64,000 nucleotides of DNA from Ptychodera flava (taxonomy: Eukaryota; Hemichordata; Enteropneusta; Ptychoderidae): NCBI RefSeq assembly GCF_041260155.1, contig NC_091943.1, forward strand, positions 19,231,783 to 19,295,782, given 5' to 3'. The notes beneath the pieces were generated by a model, which was given only the letters and a program-made list of their open reading frames with translations, made no database searches and was not told the origin of the DNA. Both the position numbers and the translations under genes were made by a program. Below, piece after piece: positions 59,701 through 64,000 of the stretch (positions are counted from its first letter, which is position 1; each line of letters starts with the position of its first letter).

Positions 59701-60263
59701 CAGCACAAAAAATTTTGGTGGGAAAATTACAGCACTGAATGGGTTCAACCAAACTCAAAATGTACCTGTATCATATTATAATAGAGCAATGCCATTACTA
59801 AAACTACCGTGTCAAATTTGATGTGTAATTATCAACAAAGCCTATCTTTTGTATATTTGCAATGACACCTGTCTCTTGACAAGCATATTCATCAATATTT
59901 TGTCCCACATCTCTCTTCCATCCAGTTTGAATGATCTCCAGGCCGAGTATCGTTACTACATGATGAAGGCACACGACTGGCACGATTACTCGCTGAAACC
60001 GCAAGCCCTGCAATCCATAGACGCCGTCGGCCAGCCCAAACAGAAACCCAAAGTGGTCAAGGTCAAAGCCGGGCACCACCGCATCTATGGATCGCGTACC
60101 CGTCCAGCAGGAGCCGACACTATCGCTTGCCGGCACTGAGCAGAGGAGGGATTATAGCCACTTCCTGTTGCACAGCAGATCAGAGAATATCATGGCCAGA
60201 CACAAGGAGGCTGTCAGGAAAGTCTACATGCCGTATGTGAGAAAACTGACTTCGGCAGAGTGA
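44731..60263 (+). CDS. TTC28: TTC28-like TPR-CHAT protein
   Basis: TTC28-type proteins carry TPR repeats (protein binding) then a CHAT caspase-like domain; vertebrate TTC28 acts in the midzone/midbody. Exons: 45303-45511, 48818-48995, 49801-52130, 53043-53190, 53636-53854, 54540-54687, 55184-55460, 55873-56098, 56977-57062, 57539-57696, 58248-58437, with tentative 44731-44881, 58982-59057 and 59926-60263. TPRs: GDSAFQAKDYIEAIKYYSEAL and many ALCSLGDLNLAKEDFDKAL-type units. CHAT: KATVLYYSITDAYLLVWVL, LIHIATYGSWEDSVLVF, ADLVVLSCCYG, CVLVVLWLIPDIARDKFW, YWAPFMLIGQD. The later LLGFHF and TWEVQL segments also match TTC28. Exons 53043-58437 keep phase. One-base offsets occur near 45478, 50375, 50530 and 52050, and in the last two exons. 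The stop at 58435 may be real or bypassed. It has fewer TPRs than human TTC28; the start exon is unknown. Confidence 0.9.
45708..48189. mobile_element. Palindromic element B (long form of A) with expanded minisatellite core
   Basis: Ends CCGGTGTTCTGCCATCTATACTC and its complement, as in element A. Both outer 150-bp arms match A closely, e.g. TTTGACCTTTGA, ATACACTGGCAT and GTTATGCAAATAA. The interior has three tandem starts of a unit of about 500 bp (46865, 47361, 47864) and many short GGAGTATAGATGGCAAT-type repeats. At 2.48 kb it is nearly twice the length of A. No coding sequence or clear target duplication. Confidence 0.8.
46865..47960 (+). repeat. Tandem array of about 500-bp units inside element B
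   Basis: AAGTGCACTTGCCATCAATA begins at 46865, 47361 and 47864 (spacing 496 and 503). Each unit holds TGTTGAGTC, a CATAATGTCTAA segment or remnant, and a run of GGAGTATAGAT-type short repeats. The third unit is partial. The copies are highly alike, so the expansion is recent. Confidence 0.85.
48275..48617 (+). mobile_element. Partial element C2 with empty TTAA site
   Basis: Matches C1: a hairpin CCGTGGACTTATCAG ... CTGATAAGTCCACGG, then the right arm through GGCTAGGTTAGGTTATATAA to GGTCGCCTGTGG. It lacks the outer left arm and the CACAGG ends. Its hairpin loop keeps one uninterrupted TTAA (48349-48352), where C1 carries element D. Confidence 0.82.
49057..49414 (+). mobile_element. J-family MITE copy in TTC28-like intron
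   Basis: Left AAAGTAGAATGTGTCTTGGG, core ATGGAGGCCATTTTGAATTT, right GAGGCGCATACTACAGTACC with TTAA. It parallels 30100-30464. Confidence 0.78.
54175..54266 (+). mobile_element. L-family mini-MITE, copy 3
   Basis: GCCCTTCTCACCACGATGGT then GTGATTGTTGACCTGTTTA, ending TTGAGCAGGTCA. Diverged relative of 32571-32662, in a TTC28-like intron. Confidence 0.6.
54848..54953 (+). repeat. Tandem duplication, 53-bp unit
   Basis: GAGTCAGTTTTTCACAGTAT ... GAACT occurs twice back to back (54848-54900, 54901-54953), differing at only a couple of bases. Intronic in the TTC28-like gene. Confidence 0.93.
59516..59747 (+). mobile_element. K-family TTAA MITE, copy 4
   Basis: TTAACCCTTTGAGTGCCAGA at the left, GCACTGAATGGGTTCAA at the right; a diverged right end. 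It lies between the two tentative last exons of the TTC28-like gene. Confidence 0.75.
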
Positions 60264-63200
60264 GTGTATTCCATTTGAGAAATAGCAGGGAATCCAGCTG
60301 CTCCTCAGTGGCATTGATTACCCGGGTTGGTTACTCAGTTATGAGTCTTTCATTCAGGCATTTGTGAGTCCATCCATCCATTGATTAAACCCTCAGTGAT
60401 GCAAGCAGAATTTCTCCTTGAATGAAAAACATATCCAATGTGCTTGAGTAATTAAACCACATTTTACAGATCAGTTGGGCACTCTGTTACCAAGATTGAG
60501 CTAAGATAATGTATGACATGATGTGCTTGCACAGGCATTGCCCAACCACCATTTCTCAATCTCGACCATGGTGGCGCCAATCATAGAAAGGACATCATAA
60601 AGATGAGTACCAGTACATTGTATTGATTGTACACAAATTATGTATGCATCATTACGGCTTCATCAGTAGTTGGATGGTGAATGTAATATGTAATTTGGCA
60701 TTGCTGATTGAAAAGGCTTGGAGACTGACAAATAAACACTGCAGAGAAGTGATTACCAAGGCAGGGACGACTTTAGTCAAAGCTCACAATTCCATCAAAC
60801 TATAATACAAGCAACTTTAGTGTCACTTTGGTATGCATGACAGTGTTGACATTGTTGATACTGACCCTGTGTATACCCCACCTAGGGCTGTAATGGTCTG
60901 TGAACTGTGTCTTTCCAATCAGGTGTCAGATTACTTTACTAATGGGGAGGTGAATTGTGTACATTTGAGATGCAGATCTCACCTATTTTTTGTTTTCCTT
61001 TGTGAATTTAATGTGCTGTATGAATGTTTGAAGCAAGTTTTTTTTTTCTTGTACAGCTTCATTTTAAATAGAGGAGTAAAGCAAATGCATGTATTTGTAA
61101 ATGCTCTAATTCAAGCTTTCTGCCAAACATTCCATCCAAATTTCTGAAAATGCAACGGTGCCAAACTGTATGCAGAAATATTAATAATATCATCAAGTTT
61201 CATACTGAACAGTGGGCTTTGTCTTCAAAACTGCAATGAGGTATCTTCATTTTGTCATGTTGCAACACTGTCAGTATTTTTTTGGTTGTAAATATAACAC
61301 AATTATTATTCACTTAAATTTGTCAACAGGCTGATTTTCAGATTTTGAACACTTTCTGTTCAGAAACGTCGAAAGAAATGATTGACCACCTTGCCGCAAC
61401 ACATACATCATATCAGATCACCACAATGGTGACAAAGCAAATGTCTTCCAGATTGTTCAGTGACATTTACATTATGAGATTATGTAGTGAGTTAATTCTT
61501 TCTGAAGCCTAATAGAGCCTAGCCTAAACCCCGTTTCTTCGCTTTGGCCTCCATTCCGCTGACCGCACTCTGCACGGAGGCTAATTTCAAGCGAAGAAAT
61601 AGGGTCTAGACTAAATGGAGCCAAGGTGCCCCCAGTTCTTTGTGTTTGTCATGAAAATCAATGTATATTTCTTCCTTCCTTTGCTGAATGGTAATTCTTT
61701 TAGGCTCAGCCTCTCGCATTTGAGAGTATCACTTGTGAAGATTTTCACTGAAATCGTGTCAAGGAACAGTCTTTCCCTCAAGTTTTTTAACAGTCAGGTC
61801 AACAGTGAGCTATTCATGTGGTAAAGCATAAATTATTAAACCGTAAAATCATAGGTGTTTACGTGTAACGCCATGATCATGGAAACAATGATAAAACAGA
61901 AAAATACCTTAATCTAGTGCCAACATTTTACGAGTTTGCTAAATTATAGGATTTTCCTTTGGCATCAAATCATCTAGGCTAAGATAATATTTTGCACTTC
62001 TGAGAAAAACGATTTGCAATCAAAAACCAGATCTATGACCTCTGACTTTATAAAGCTTATATCCCTGTTTACTCCGATATACTCCATAATGACTCTGTCA
62101 GAGAAATTCAACAACTGTGCCAAAATTTGGTGCTAGTGAAGTGATCAAACATGTTACATGTATATACACCAGTAGGCTAGTACTCCAATAATTTTCCGTC
62201 CATCTTCTTTACGTTCAAAGTCAAAATAGCTATGCAGTTGACCGATTCGAGGCTTTCTTTGCGCAATTCTTTTCAAAGTTGTTTTCTTGTTTTATGATGG
62301 TTGGTCTGGGCAGAGGGACAAGTTGTAAATTTTTGTAAGTTTGCTAGAGTAAATGAGTGTAAAATATAATTTTGTATGGATCAAAATGTTTACATAAGTT
62401 GAAGTTGTTGATTTAAATGTACAGATGTGTAAATATTGTACATATCATTGCACCATGTGAAATATACATCCCAGTGCCAAAGGTCACATGGCATGTGTAG
62501 AAATAGACATTATTAAAGTAATTGTAACAAATAAGGTTAATTTATTCTCACTCCATTGCCAATAATAATTAAATTTTGCCAATACTCAAATTGTTTACAA
62601 AACATACAAAATGATATAAAGTTAATACATACTCTGTATGTTCTCCTGGCCAAATATTTAATTTAAAACCAATTGAAACATACATGTAGTGTCAGTTTAT
62701 CGCTTATGACAACATATTTACAAAATATTCCAAATAATGTCTATCAATTGTGGGCAAATGTGATTTTGTGCGCTTGGAAAAAATCCTTGAAAAGTAAGAA
62801 AGTTTATATAAAACAGAAAAAATCACTTCAAATTTATAGTAGTTTATATAATTTGACAATGTGTGTTTGTCATTCTGCACTAAATGAGACAAGATTGTTT
62901 TGGAAATTTTGCACATACATGTACATCAAAGTCCGTCCATGCAGAGGCAAAGCTTGTGGTTTAGATTTGTGTATTTTTCATTACCAGGAACTGATTAATG
63001 TGAGAGTTAGAAAGTACAACAGATTTTTTATTTATCAGGTGGTGTTCCAGTCTCATGCTTACTTGTCACATGGATTGATATTTCTACTTGTGAACTGCAG
63101 CAATTTGTAGTTTAGATTTGAGGTTTTTTATGTGGATTTGAAATCCACTGTCACTGTGAATACTTAAATAATGTTGAACTTATATGAAATGCCACCATTC

Positions 63201-64000
63201 TCGCTCATCTAATGCTACTCAATATTGCATTCACCTCGACATTTTCTGAATAAAAATGATTTTCGAATCAAGTTTGCGTGTGGCATTTTCTTTAAAATTA
63301 TTCAGCATATTAATATATAATATATTAAAAACCAACTTTTGCTCAGTGACTGAGCCTAAATCTAAATGGAGTGTTTTGGCCTTGGAGTCTTTTTTTTTTG
63401 TCATCGCCATGGCGAAGGTAAAAATGCCGTTTTGGGACTTAACTACTACAGTACCGAATATGATTGGTCACTCACAAAGTCAAGGTTCTCAAGGGAGAAT
63501 ATCTCACTCCTGATCACATGGCTGAGTGAAATGATACTACCCTCATGTCTCATTTCTTTTCAAAAAGAAAACTACAACATTCTATATACTATATATACTG
63601 GTATGCAGGTACTTCTGATGCTCAGTCTGATAAGGGCTTGTAAGTACAAAATTCACAACGGTTTTCACATGCTGCACTAAATTTTGCAACTAGACATACA
63701 GATCAAATTTATTAAAGCACAATGGATGTACAGTTTTATGAAAATGGGGAATAAAACTCGATTACAGGCAATTGTGATGAAAAAACAAATTTATTGAACT
63801 GACGAAGTACTGGTATGTACAAAACGATATTGAATTGCATCACCATTTCTTGATCTCTTGCGTACATGAATCATTTTGTAATATTAGTTATTTGCAAACG
63901 ATTTTACAATACGAGCAGAGAGCTAATTTAACACATCAATTTGAATAGAAACTTCATCAATGATTGGATCATTTGAATAACACCTGATTTCACAGATATA
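60264..64000. other. 3' region of the TTC28-like gene; no further gene seen
   Basis: AT-rich sequence, likely 3' UTR then intergenic. AATAAA occurs near 63250. A TTCTTCGCTTTGGCCTCC / GGAGGCTAATTTCAAGCGAAGAA hairpin lies at 61534-61598. No exon, RNA gene or transposon with clear ends recognised. Confidence 0.45.

Overview
This is an AT-rich animal genomic window with intron-rich genes, a U1 snRNA gene and a very high load of small non-autonomous DNA transposons. The gene content (HSD17B7, a LAP1/LULL1-type torsin activator, a torsin-4A-like ATPase and a TTC28-like TPR-CHAT protein) fits a marine invertebrate deuterostome such as a hemichordate, lancelet or echinoderm. The sequence alone does not fix the species.

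Layout. The left edge (152-677, minus) holds a partial gene resembling a zf-AD zinc finger. A canonical U1 snRNA gene lies at 2789-2953 (minus). From 3.9 to 12.2 kb there is no gene I can support, only repeats: palindromic element A, long inverted repeat Y, a hAT-like element with an 8-bp target duplication interrupted by a TTAA element that itself carries a hairpin, and a TA-flanked MITE. A LAP1/LULL1 homologue lies on the minus strand (last exon 12976-14048, probable first exon 18352-18497). HSD17B7 follows head to head on the plus strand (nine exons, 20765-31533, 339 aa, all phases consistent). A torsin-4A-like ATPase is on the minus strand at 37596-39466. A TTC28-like gene fills 44731-60263 on the plus strand. 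The last 3.7 kb looks like 3' UTR or intergenic DNA.

How the genes relate. Torsins are AAA+ ATPases of the ER lumen and nuclear envelope that lack their own arginine finger, and LAP1/LULL1 supplies it. Here a torsin-like ATPase and an activator that keeps the predicted arginine finger lie about 19 kb apart, with the ER sterol enzyme HSD17B7 between them. In human, TOR1AIP1/2, TOR3A and HSD17B7 are all on 1q and the other torsins are on 9q34, so the window may preserve an old linkage. The TTC28-like protein has TPRs and a C-terminal CHAT (caspase-like) domain that keeps the cysteine but not the histidine of the catalytic pair.

The mobile DNA sorts by target duplication into a few groups: TTAA (several MITE families), 9 bp (foldback elements), 5 bp (CAGTG/CAGGG ends), 8 bp (hAT-like) and TA. 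Two related palindromic elements carry minisatellite cores. The TTC28-like and torsin genes show several one-base reading-frame offsets, whereas HSD17B7 and the LAP1 last exon show none; assembly indels are the likeliest cause. I saw no reverse transcriptase, integrase, capsid or envelope coding, and no CRISPR array.
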